Of a DNA stretch of 64,000 nucleotides, positions 1 to 12,500 are shown piece after piece. Location of the stretch: the NCBI GenBank assembly GCA_013399115.1, contig VXAA01000923.1, positions 643,451 to 707,450 on the forward strand. The letters run 5' to 3'. A program made the position numbers and the translations under genes. Position 1 is the stretch's first letter. Each line of letters starts with the position of its first letter. The DNA comes from Anseranas semipalmata. Its lineage: Eukaryota; Chordata; Aves; Anseriformes; Anseranatidae. The notes under the pieces are model-generated. The model was not told where the DNA came from. It searched no databases and saw only the letters and a list, made by a program, of their open reading frames with translations.

Positions 1-2649
1 TTTGTCTGGTTCCTACCCTGTTATGCAGCCAGAGTACAAAGTCCTTCTTAGCCTAGTCTTCCTCCCTTTCATTGCTGTAGTTGCAAAAGCAACTAGCTTC
101 TTTAGAACTGTGGTAAAGCAGATTTACAGACTGCAGCTGCAAGGAGGACTTAGTTTAATCATATTGAAACATTTTCTCAACATGAGAAATTTGATATAAC
201 ACTGAACTCTTCAAATGAAGCTGTACCTCAATGAGGTGTGTAACTTCTGTAGTTAACATATGTGTAACTTAGATGTAAAAATAAGTAATACACATATGTC
301 TTGGAATTCAGTCCTCTTTCTCAGGAGTGATGGATTATTTGGTCTTTTGTAAACATCATCCTTTCTGATTGCTTGAGCTAATGGCACAAGCGTTTGTGCT
401 TGTTTTAGTGAAGAGTTGCTGACTCAATGCAAGAATTCAGAAGGACCTGATCTCAGAGTCTGTGTTACTTCTTGACAGTAGTCTACAAATGTAAAGGGAA
501 GGACAACTTTGTGAATACTTTCAGCTGAAAAATATCTGTTTCATGATCAAGCATCACAAGAACCCTTGGGGAGATGCAGCTAGTAGAGAAGAGGTTGGCA
601 CAGGCAGAGTGAATTCTAATACAACAAAGGAAGTGTTGAAAAAACTGTCAACTGAGTAGTGCTCAAAGGCACGTTTTATGAGTGTCTTGTGTAGTGGTCT
701 CCGTCTACCTCTAGCATAATTTTAAAAGAGCCCAAACAGACTCTTGGGCCAACCACAGATCATCAAAATGCAGTTTGTTGGACAACTCAAGCAACTACTG
801 TGTTTAACCCAATAGGTCTGTATAGGTCTGATCCATTATATCTATTTGTCATTTTTCAAATTCTTCCTATCCAGATACAAAAGTGCACCTTCTAACATTT
901 GTAATATTTGTTACCATTTTTTTTAGTGGCAAAACACTGCTTTTGATCACATTCATTTGTGTCTTAAGTCTCTTTGTGGCTAATATGAATACAAAGAGAC
1001 CCTGTTATATGCTTCCCATTTACTGGTTTGTTTTTCAGTCTCTAGAAACCTGGTGAGCTCCTGCTCAGCTACACAAAATGCTCCCTTGAAAGAAAGGGTT
1101 AAGAAAATTTAGAACAAAATCCACCAAATAATCCAAAGTCTTCAACCTTGAAAAGAAATAATACTGATAGTAAAAGCATCATTTTTTTTTTTTTAGTAAG
1201 GTTTTTGTGAAACTGCATCTGTCAGCTGCAGAAAGAGCCTTAATTTGGTAGGAACTGATGATGGCATGCCTGCCTGATAATCAGTCTATACTGCAGAAAG
1301 CACCAGGAGTTCTGTCAGACTGATCCTCATAGAATTTTATTGCTATGAAAAAAAAAAAAAAAAGATGAATCCTAGTTACCAGCGTTATGGAATGACTTTG
1401 AACAATAGTAATCAAGTCCAGCTTTTTACTGTAGTTCTATGTTTTTAAAAGAACCTGACATATGGGAAATATTACTTTAGCCAATGTTGAGACAAGTGCT
1501 AGAATTGCTGTGGAAAATGGTTACAGGATGTTTTTTTCAACTAGTATTTTTTTTAAAAATGTTCATATTTATTTTGAGATTTAAAGTTCTTATGGATTTT
1601 TTTTCTACACATGCAATCCACAGAAAATGTATGGAAAAATGTAGTCTCCATGAGCTTCCAATCATGTGGAATGTTATACAAATGAAGCCAGTTTATAGAT
1701 GTCCTGATTTGTAAAGACTAAGTTGTTCTTGACCATGTGCAAATTTGTTGAGTAGAAGGAAGTCAAGCAGCAAGAGAGTTAAGTGCAGTTATGCTTTTCC
1801 CAGTCAGGAGAGTTAAGCCTTGGGAAGATCATCACCATAGCATCTCACAGAACAGAGTGGGCTCCAAGCAGCAAGAGGACCAGATTCCACAAAGCGTGTG
1901 TAGAAATGCATTAGGAGCTTCAAACGTATGCATACAGGCTCATGAAGGGCAAAAGTCATCCTCATAAGAAATGTGCTATAGTCTAGATTCAGTAAAAAGG
2001 ACACGAGTGGATTCCAGAGCACAGAACGAGGCCTCTGTCCAGAGTAGGTGAGAATCTGATGCTTCTTACTGATGATCTAAAGCTGAAAGGAAGCTAGTCA
2101 GGCAGGTGCTCTAGGTCAGTGTGTGCAATATGCAGCTCTGAGGAAAACATAGATGATGGGAATGGAGCTCAACATGAGATACCTCACTGTAAGCTGTATT
2201 TAGATGCCTCTAGACACTTGGGATTCCCAGTCTGGGATCTTCTATGGAACCTATGTTTTTCATTCAAAAAACTGAGCAGCAGCTCTGATCCATCTTTACA
2301 GATAAGCTAGAAGAGGCATCCCCAATTCATATTGATTAAAGCTTTCGATTCATCATTTGAGATACCTGGTTTCCTTTCTTTGATATTCACTCTCTGTGCT
2401 GGAGGACAGACAACCCTCACCTGGGTCAGGAGTCACCAATGAGAAGCTGTATTGGACAGGGGCACTCTTCATTTGTCTTGCTGAAGGTGGGCCACTGTCC
2501 AGTAAGAAACACAGCTGAACCTGCCTGCATCTGATGCCAAGGCATTCTGGGAGGAAACAGTCCCTTTAAGAACTATTTCTTATGTATTGTCCATGGAATG
2601 AGTCCAGAATGTGTCCTGTTTCAGGACAATACTGTGCCTACAGAGTAAT

Positions 2650-2692
2650 ATCATAGAATCACTTAGGTTGGAAAAGACCTCCGAGGTCATTA
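2650..2692 (-). mobile_element. CR1 LINE 3'-end fragment
   Basis: About 43 bases beginning atcatagaatcacttaggtt and continuing with the gaaaagacc motif of the CR1 3' UTR, in the same orientation as the larger minus-strand copies. Nothing of the body of the element is visible to the right, so this is a strongly 5'-truncated insertion. Confidence 0.75.
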
Positions 2693-3994
2693 ATATGCCC
2701 TCTTGAATTTTCCATCAATGATCCTGGATCATCTATATCCAGGGTGAGTGCATTTGCTTTTTCACATATTAAAGAAAAAAAATTAGGAGCATTTCTCTTC
2801 CTTTGGTTGCATTAAATACTGTCTATCACTGTGTTTTGTAAGGTGCCTAATTCACCTGCTGTGCTACCAGTGTACTCTAAGAGGAATTGCCTTTTAGCCT
2901 GTTACTGGAAAAAGAGAAAAACATGTTTTCAGGATGTTGATCGTCCTTATGGGCATGTAAAGAACTGAGCTGGTTAGTCTGTTAAATGATTGTGCATGGT
3001 TGTAGAATTACTACCAAAGAAACTTTTTAAGATCTTAGACTGTGGCCCAGGGCAGCCTAAGTGCTTCTGCAGCTGATGTATGCAAGATTAAGGATAACAA
3101 TTGTGGAATTACTTGTCTAAATTTTATCCAGGTTCCATTAAAGTTGCTAAGGGTCTGATCCATAGATACTTAGGTTTCTCTTCCTCCCGCTGGTGTTGGT
3201 GGGAGATGCTTGCTGCAGCAGATGTAAGAATCTGCCCTGTGCTGAAGGTGGCAGGAGCTTCTCCATGAAGTTCCAGGAGACACAGTACCCCCAGAGCCCA
3301 ATTCAAGCAAAGCTGCTTGCAGTTACTTCTTAGTTGGGTGGTTTACTTGTTTTTAAATTTGCACAATCATATTTAAGCAGAAGTTTACAGCTACTTAATG
3401 TCTATTGTTTTTTTATTAGTTTGTTTGTTTGTTTTTCAACTTTAACAAATAAGATGTTTTCATTCTTTCATTGAAACAACAAACATGCATTAACCTAAAT
3501 GTCTTAAACTTCAGTGTTCCTTCGTGTCTTTTTAAGTTAAAAAAACAAAGCTTCAAAAAGCTCATAATTTGAAACCCATAATGTCAGAACACTAGTGAAT
3601 TACCTCTTGTGTGATGAAGTTTCTGTTTTAGTACAAGATCTGTTAAATAGGAGGTTTGGATACATGGAAATACAGGATCAGATCTGTAATTTGATTAATA
3701 TGTGAAAGAAAATGATACCAAGTCTGTATACTGAGATGTTGTTCCTGTATTTCTGGAAAATTTACACTTTGTACATCAGGATTTACTGCACTTTGCAGAT
3801 TTTTTCCACAAAATCCTGACCTGTTGAATGCATCTTTTTAATTCATTACAGATATTACATTAACACGAAGTATTATTTAAAAGTGGATAATTTCTTCTTA
3901 TGAGTTGGCAAAATTCTGTAACTTACTGTCTCTCAAAGCAACAAAAAAAAAATTCAGATGATTTATCAGTTGCATTACTGGAGAGCTAAAATGA

Positions 3995-4552
3995 TCACAG
4001 AATCATAGAATGGTTTGGGTTGGAAGGGAAGATCATCTGGTTCCAACCCCCTGCTATGGGCAGGGACACCTTCCACCAGACCAGGTTGCCCAAAGCCCCA
4101 TCCAACCTGGCCTGGAACACCTCCAGGGATGGGGCATCCACAGCTTCTCTGGGCAGCCTGTTCCAGTGCCTCACCACCCTCAGAGTAAAGAATTTCTTCT
4201 GAATATCTAATCCAAATCTGCCCTCTTTTAGCTTAAGGCCATTCCCCCTTGTCCTATCCCTACACTCCCTGACAAAGAGTCCCTTTCCAGCTTTCCTGTA
4301 GGCCCCCTTTAGGTACTGGAAGGCTGCTGTAAGGTCTCCCCGGAGCCTTTTCTTCTCCAGACTGAAAAACCCCAACTCCCTCAGCCTGTCTTCATAGGAG
4401 AAGTGCTCCAGCCCTCTGATCATCCTTGTGGCCCTCCTCTGGACTCGCTCCAACAGGTCCATGTCCTTCTTGTGCTGGGGGCCCCAGAGCTGAATGCAGT
4501 GCTCCAGGTGGGGGCTCATGAGAGAGGAATAGGCGGGGAGAATCACCGCCCT
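3995..4552 (-). mobile_element. CR1 LINE, 5'-truncated
   Basis: The 3' end is at the left (cacagaatcatagaatggtt). The complementary strand encodes the C-terminal part of the CR1 ORF2: HLEHCIQLWGPQ, VQRRATRMIRGLEH, SLEKKRLRGDL, and [14 protein letters not shown]. The frame is open for 186 codons (4555 to 3995), running past the normal ORF2 end into the 3' UTR. Truncation falls just before the region encoding the VILP motif. It lies in an ADAMTS20 intron, antisense to the gene. Confidence 0.93.
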
Positions 4553-6356
4553 CAACCTGCTGATAAATTGAAAGGTTTTGCTGAGAGCAAAAGGATTTAA
4601 TTTAGAAACATTCTTATTTACTGGAATTGTCTAGCAGACAGGTGAAAGGCAAGTTGTGACCAGATTAGTAATCTGTACCTTTAGTTTTTTTTGTGAATAT
4701 AATTATAGTTGCAAGAGAAACAAGCTATTCATTGCATTGTGTGATAAATAAAATTTATTGCTTTATTCTGCAATGACTTAGTTTTAAACACATTGACAGT
4801 TTAAACCTTTAAGATTACACATATAAATGTTTAAGAACGTATACAAATCCCTGTAATATTGAGGACAAGAAAGTCAGCTGAGATTCTATTTAATGAAATG
4901 AAGTTACTGTTATTGTGAAAAATTTATTAGCAGGTTAACTTGACATAGTTGCTTGTTCTGTATTTTTAAAACTTATCTCCAGCCAGGTTTTGCCTGGTTC
5001 TGTATTGAAAGCTGTATGTTCCGAACTTCATTTTCTGAAAATAGAAAATTATATGTATTTAAAAGTGCTTGATTACATTAGTGTGTAATGCTGGTGACAT
5101 AGATAACAGTGTAAGACAAAAGGCAGAGAAATATCTTGGGTACTTTGAAAGGAAGTCTATATTTAAATCCTTTTTTTCACATCCAAGTAGAAATTAAATT
5201 TTGATTTGAGTATTAATTCTCTAGCAGATTGTAAGGGAAATGTTTGTCCAAGTGTAAAACAAAGTACAGGGTAAATTGTAGAACAAATAAGTGTGTTCTC
5301 TTTCCAGACACAAAAGGAAGTGTCTCCATTTATCAAAACTTTCTGATAGTAAAAAAAATAAAATAGAAAGGTTAATGAAAAAAAAAAAAAAGGACTTAAG
5401 TGCTTGCATTTAGAAAGCTCATGATCCAAAATATACCAGCTGCATAGCCACCTCATTTGGAAGTGCTTCAGATATTCTTTGTTTGACTGAAAGTTCCCTG
5501 GGACCCGCAGCTCTGCTTTGCAGGTGAATGGGACAGCCCTGGTCTGCAATTCCAACTTTATTCACGTCTCACTGCAGCCCAGGAGGTTAGTGGAGGAATG
5601 GTTCTTTCTCCAAAAGAGAATGCTCTCTCAGATGTGCCCTAATCATGGCTAATGCATACTGCTGGGATGGGCTTCACAAATATATCTGCAGCTCCACTGG
5701 TTTTAGGTCAGAGGGAGGGATGTCCTAGAGCTAGCCTGGTATATTGTAGCAACTTCCCGGAGGAAACAGAAGAGCCAGGAGAGATCAGGGGCAGGGCTGA
5801 GACTCCAAGGAGTGCACCATAACCTACAATGTGTACTTAATGTATCTTCTCTTGCCTCTGTGCCACACACAGCAAGATACCCAAAGCTCCTGGAAAGGAG
5901 GTGTCAGTTCAAGCATGACTTCATAGCCTAATAGCTGGAAACACGCATACCCACGATTTTGCATTTTTGTTTCTTTAAAGCTTATAATAAGCATGGTAAG
6001 CATAATGCTTACATGAAAATAGCAATATACTTACTGGAAACAGAAGGCTGCTAGAGTGTTTTGTTGTGAGACTACAATATCAAGCTATCTCTGGCATGGC
6101 TGGCTGAGCTCAGATACCTATCAGTGACTACATGAATGAATGAACAATATGTGATAGATGTTTGGCATCTGATCAATAATGCTCGGTACGAGAGAAATTG
6201 TGTAGAAATTTCAGATACGTACAGTAGATATTATGTCATAATACAGAAGCTTATTTATATAATTGTAGAGTCCAATTTGGGCTACTCCATGGCTTCTGGT
6301 TTTCTTATTACTTTGAGATTTTTAGTAAAGTAATGAAATATGCTTCTCTTTTTCAG

Positions 6357-6524
6357 TGTTCTGTTTCCTGTGGAAAAGGTTTGAAGTATCGTGATGTGTA
6401 TTGTTTGAATAGCTTCCACGCTAAAATAGAGGAAGGAAACTGCAGATATTTAAAAAAACCACGGACATACAAAATCTGTAGAGCTGGAAGATGTCCTGCT
6501 TGGAAAGCCAGCAGATGGGAAGAG
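6357..6524 (+). CDS. ADAMTS20: ADAMTS20 exon: thrombospondin type-1 repeat (first in window)
   Basis: 56 codons in phase 0, with acceptor tttttcag and donor gtatgt. The repeat starts CSVSCGKG and has six cysteines at relative positions 1, 5, 16, 29, 41 and 46, the canonical ADAMTS TSR spacing. It ends with the tryptophan stretch W49-W54 that leads into the next repeat. This segmentation, with each exon starting at the first Cys of the CSxxC motif, is shared by the next four exons. No TSR exon was found between base 1 and this one, so the upstream intron is longer than 6.3 kb. Confidence 0.9.
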
Positions 6525-9500
6525 GTATGTGAAATCTGCTATAGTTAAGTTCTTCTCTTCTATAAAAGTACAGAGCAAGATCATATTCATAACACAGTGC
6601 TTCAGCGAATATAAGTGTCAGCAAGTTTTTTACATGCAAATCACAATTAAATTTGGAAATTAGTAAGAAGTTCATAATTTTCTTTTTCTTTTTTTTTCTT
6701 TTTCTTTTTTTTTCTTTTTCTTTTTTTTTCTTTTTCTTTTTTTTTTTTAAGTAATTTTCAGTTTTCACAGATATTTCTTGTATTTGTTCATCTGAACCTT
6801 GTACAGAATAGTTGCGTAGGACTTTCCTTGACTTGAAAATTCAAAATAACAGTGAATTTTAAGTTTACTTCTCACCTAGAGTGACAAATTCAGTGGTACT
6901 GCTGTTACGGCTGTCATAGTCTGAATATTGAAGTGAAGACATGTTTGTGGGGGAAGAACAAGAAAAGGGACTTATGGGCACAAATAATATGCCCCATTTG
7001 ATCTTGTAAAATGTCTCTCACCTTTTTAGAATTATGGAATCATTTAGGTTGGAAAAGACCTCTAAGATCATCAAGTCCAACCATTAACCTAGCACTGCCA
7101 AGTCTACCACTAAACCATGTCACTAAGCTCTACATCTACATGTCTTCTGAATACCTCCAGGGATGGTGGCTCAACCACTTCCCTGGGCAGCCTGTTCCAA
7201 TGCCTCACAACCCTTTCAGTAAAGAAGTTTTTCCTAATATCCAACCTAAACCTCCCTTGGCGCAACTTAAGCCCATTCTCCCTCGTCCTATCACCTGGNN
7301 NNNNNNNNNNNNNNNNNNNNNNNNNNNNNNNNNNNNNNNNNNNNNNNNNNNNNNNNNNNNNNNNNNNNNNNNTTCCTGGTACAAGCCAGGATGCTGTTGG
7401 CCTTCTTGGCCACCTGAGCACACTGCTTTGTGTGAGAGACCTCTGAGAACAGAGGGTTGCAGTATCTCATTTCTGCGATATTCCTTCTACTGAAAACAAA
7501 CTTTTCCTCATTAAAACCCCAACACTGTTTCTCTTGCTTGCTGGTATCATAGGACAAATTTTGTGCACTTTTCCCAGTTACTAAAATTGCAACAAGACCA
7601 AGGCTCCTTGCACAGATGGATTTTTCTAATTCTGAGTAGGTGGAAATGGATGGTATAGAGTGATATAAGAGACTGTCCCTTGATGCTGGTTCACAGAGGG
7701 GACTGTTTACTGCTGCTCCTCTCATAGACGCTGTGCCTCAGTCTGGTGTTCACAGGACCATGCTAGGCATCCAGGCCCCGCTATACAAGGCTAGGAAGAA
7801 TTAGCCATGAAAATGCAAGAAAGAAACAAGAAGAAATATTTTCTTACCTTCTCAGATAGGAAGATGCCCATTTCCACTGAGAAGTCTGTTCTAAGACTGT
7901 TCCCAGCTGATGCCTTGTTATCTATTAAATGCAAAAATATTTTTTTTTTATTTGAGAAATAATAGAAACCAGATCTTCTCCTTTTCAAGCAAATGGCTTA
8001 ACCGTTGGCCTACATGGTCTTTTGCTTGCTCCACAGATCAATGAATAATTTCATGGAGAGTGAAATAGCTCTCTTCCATTTTATTTTCCTTTAAAGCGAG
8101 GTCAACGGGTAGTATGTTGCTTTAACTCAAACAGTATGAAAGAAAAAAAAAATGTTCCAAACAGGTTTTGTTTTTGTGGTTCATTTGGGGACTTTTTGTT
8201 TTACCCTCCTGTATTAATCCATCAGTGTAAAATTTCTGAATCACAATAGAAATTCCTATTACAGAAAAAAACCGATCAGTCTCAGATAATTGCTACTAGC
8301 AGATCCAGGACACCCTGGAAAGAGAGAGTTTGAACAGTTGGCTGTCAAAAGAAATGGGTACAGTAAGAGCCTGGCTGCTGCCTGAAACAGGGGCTAGAGG
8401 CAAAGATTGTACAAAAGTCAGGAATGTTCTGCAGAGTTAACTTACTAAACATGCTTTTATGTTTATGGGTAAAAAGGTGTTTTGTTCTCTCTTTGAGAAA
8501 CTGAATTAATTCACATGTCCTGATGAGACTGATACATCTAAGTTCACATACCAGAGAAATTGGTAGGCTATTACACTCAGATGGAAAACCAAGAATAAAA
8601 ATACACTGACTTTGAAAAGAGAAGCTGCGCTAATGACCCATGCATTAAAGACCATATCTGAGTGTTAAGGAGTGCTGAAGTACACAGAAACGTCCAGAAA
8701 CAGATGCTCTCTAGTCTTATCGAACCTTAACCATTCAGGGATTCTGTGATTTCATTAAAGACATAGACTGTAACCTTTTAGAGGAAAACGTGGAACCTTT
8801 GGATATTACAGGAGTGGGTGATGGAAGCTCAGTTCCAAAATGGTGGTGATAAAATGCAGGATGCCATTTATTACCAATCTCCACAATTTGGCCGCATATG
8901 ATAGAGCAATATCTACTTTATGATTAGGTTGAGTCTTTAAGGTGAGCTTTGGGACCTAATTGTACTTCTGACGGGTGAAAGAGAATGTCTATCGCACCAA
9001 GTCTTAGTATGGTAATAAACTACCTTTGGCCAGGAAGAAGGAAAAGAGACATATGGTTGGCAGGATTTGAACCTTTTTAAGTTCATCACTATTTAAAATC
9101 CTTAGTACTACCTGCAAAAGAAAGAGTATATCCTCAAAATGCTGCACTATTTGCAAGATTTTTCTAGAATGAAATACTCGGGTTCTTTTTCTTTCATTTT
9201 ATTATTTGCATTTTAAAATAACAGACAAGACTGTCATTCTTTAATTTAATAAGGGAATGAGGTGGACTCAGAACTTTCAACTGTTTGATCTTGCAAACCC
9301 TTAAACTTCTGCTTTGCATATGCATACACTGATTGTTCCTACTGTGAATTAAGATAAGCAAACAGATCAATCTAGGCACGTTGGATACATTTATTTTCTG
9401 TGTATCTTACAGGGTTTGATTTTAATTGTAACGTACATTTTCATCATAAATTTATTCAGATAGTATGGTGCGGTCTGTGGAATGTATTTCAAATAATGTT

Positions 9501-12500
9501 CTAAGAACACTGAATAATGGAAACTGTACCACTTTCTGTTGACTGTCTCATTTCACACTGACATAACTAATTTTGATCAATTTTAGTGTTCTGTGTCCTG
9601 TGGAGTGGGGATTCAGCAAAGGGACATCTACTGTCAGCTGAAGGGCCTGGGTCAAGTGAGTGAAGCCATGTGTAATCGTGATGCACGGCCTCCTAGCCAG
9701 CGGCATTGTTGGCTGCCTGCCTGTATGCAGTACCAGTGGTTGACAGATGAATGGGAAGATGTAAGTACGGCTTTCAACTTGTGTGAAGTAACTATGAGTA
9801 TGATGTAATGAGTTTTCTTATTTTTTTCACCTTTGGATACCTTTCTAGTAGCCTTTATGTTGCAGAATAACAAGTGAATAACATGCTGGATATTTTGAAG
9901 GTCAAATTTGCAAAACTGTTGTACACAAAAGCTCTGGTAGAGCTATGAGCAGGTCCCTATTGATAGAATTGTGTGATTTTAATACAAAGTTCTTTATATA
10001 TTGCATGAAATTTTTAATAAAACTTCATGATGAAATATAATGCAAAAATCACTTTTTAAGAATCAAAATAAAGATGAAACATCAGCTGATAGTAAAAACC
10101 TCAGCAGGTTTTGGGCAGCTGTTTTTTCAAGAACTTCTGTATGGCAGACTTACCAGAAAAGAAGCAGCAAAAGAAAACATGTCATACTTAAGAAAATCTA
10201 AAGACACCTCCAGGAAACAACTTTTTCTTTTTTTTTTTTTTTTTAATGCGATGACTGTTTTCTACATGCAAAAAATAATTAAGTAACTTTTGTATCCATG
10301 TATGCACACACATGTACACACAGAGAGAGGGAGAGAGAAAACAAAAATGGGATAATACCTGAAATGGTGTACAGGAGAGCCTGTCTCATACTGTAACATT
10401 AAATAAAAGCCCCAGTTTGTGCACTTGCAGCAGCTTTAATCTGCAATGTTAAATTTCCCAGGGCAACCCCCCTGAAACTTTGAATATGGAGACTCAAAAG
10501 TGTCAGACCCAGTGTTGTAAAAGTGACTACTGCTAATATATAAATCATTTGTCGGTGTTCTGCAAGAGCCTGGATAATATTCATGCAGTTCTGGCATATA
10601 TTCCTCTGTTAAGCCACACTGAGAGAAAACTGACAATATAGGTTTCTTCCAAGTGTTCCCTTCTAATATGAACTTGTTAAAATCAGTAATTAGAGTGCAA
10701 GTGGCTTAGAATGTCCTTTTATCAGAAATATACATTTTCAGAGATTGAGGGTGAATTTTCCTTTGCTATCAAACACTTGTATAGTTCAGCTGGGTATTCA
10801 GAGCTCTCCACTACAAATGCATTGTGTTCCACGACATCATCTGGCTATCTCATATTTTTTTCCACATTTTTATTTCTGTTTGCTTGAAATTCCCATGTTC
10901 AATTCCCTTCTCTCACCAGATTCATACATAACCCTGTACATCTAGCATTGATAGTAGCTCTTCAAGAGTTTATCCATCTGTATCCCCCTCCTGGTGCAGT
11001 ATGTACTCAAACTCAGAATATTTTGCCCAGCTGTCTGTGCTCTGAGTGCCCATGTGTCATTTCCTTGCCTCACCAGTCACAGCATATTAGAAAATTTTCC
11101 AGATCTAGCATTTGTACAGCTTACAGCTGAGAGGCTGGCTGTTGTCAGCAGCCAGTGTTCTCATACCAAATACGCATTTTCATACTAAAAAGAAGAATCT
11201 CTACTGGAATAATGTATAAAGCATAATGAAAAGTAGTCTTCTGTCTGTCCGCATTACCTAATGATTGGGTTATTCCTCATGTGCCTAATATTCTGAGCTA
11301 CTCCATGCCATTAAAAGATGAGATGTCTCTGTAAGTCACACAAGTCAGCTGTATCCACACTGCACCCCGATACGAGTCCACACACCTTCACTCTCTGAGT
11401 GACTGGATTTCTTAAAGGCTTAATGCACATATGGCTTCCACTGCTGAGCCCCATTCTCTTGTGGATCTTCTGAACAGGCAGGTAAGCCCTCTCTCTCGTT
11501 TACGTATAGAATCATAGAATCATAGAATACCCCGAGTTGGAAGGGACCCATAAGGATCATCGAGTCCAACTCCTGGCACTGCACAGGTCTACCCAAAATT
11601 TTAGACCATGTGACTAAGTGCACAGTCCAAACGCCTCTTAAATTCAGACAGGCTTGGTGCAGTGACTACTTCACTGGGGAGCCTGTTCCAGTGTGCAACC
11701 ACCCTCTCAGTGAAGAACCTCTTCCTAATGTCCAACCTAAACCTCCCCTGCCTCAGCTTGACACCATTGCCGCGGGTTCTATCACTGGTGATTAAGGAGA
11801 ATAGGTCGGCGCCTGGCCCTCCACTCCCCCTCGCAAGGAAGTTGTAGACTGCGATGAGGTCTCCCCTCAGCCTCCTCTTCTCCAGGCTGAACAGGCCAAG
11901 TGACCTCAGCCGCTCCTCATACGTCTTCCCCTCTAGGCCCTTCACCATCTTCGTCGCCCTCCTCTGGACACTCTCCAGCAGTTTTACATCCTTTTTGTAC
12001 TGTGGTGCCCAGAACTGCACACAGTACTCAAGGTGAGGCCGCACCAGCGCAGAGTAGAGCGGGACAATCACTTCCCTCGACCGGCTAGCAATGCCGTGCT
12101 TGATGCACCCCAGGATACGGTTGGCCCTCCTGGCTGCCAGGGCACACTGCTGGCTCATATTCAACTTGCTGTCAACCACAACCCCCAGATCCCTCTCTGC
12201 GGGGCTGCTCTCCAGCGTCTCATTGCCCAGTCTGTACGTATAGCCAGGGTTGCCCCGTCCCAGGTGCAGGACGCGGCACTTGCTCTTATTAAACTTCATG
12301 CGGTTGGTGATTGCCCAGCTCTCCAATCTGTCCAGATCTCTCTGCAAGGCCTTTCCACCCTCAGCCGAGTCTACAACTCCTCCCAGTTTGGTGTCATCGG
12401 CAAATTTGCTCAAAACTCCTTCTAGTCCAACATCCAAGTCGTTTATAAAAACATTGAAGAGGACTGGCCCTAAAATGGAGCCTTGAGGGACCCCACTAGT

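Larger units (their letters stand above)
1..6356 (+). other. Upstream intron sequence of ADAMTS20
   Basis: No TSR-like exon (TGT or TGC followed by the CSxxCG pattern with an AG acceptor) was found here. The content is AT-rich unique sequence, two minus-strand CR1 fragments (2650-2692 and 3995-4552), several T-runs, and a GTTT repeat near 3419-3436. I infer it is a single intron because the gene must continue upstream. A small divergent exon could have been missed. Confidence 0.6.
6525..9586 (+). other. ADAMTS20 intron (3062 bases)
   Basis: Contains the pyrimidine minisatellite, a CR1 copy interrupted by an assembly gap, and about 2.1 kb of AT-rich unique sequence from 7430 in which I see no exon, RNA gene or repeat. 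Confidence 0.75.

Noticed and set aside
5163..5555. 130-codon minus-strand open frame
   Set aside because: Low-complexity stretch of Phe and Leu produced by a poly-A tract on the plus strand. No domain seen.
6333..6548. 71-codon frame starting with Met before the first TSR exon
   Set aside because: It only reads into the real exon from the intron (6333-6356) and out again past the donor. The splice sites at 6357 and 6524 explain the coding part.
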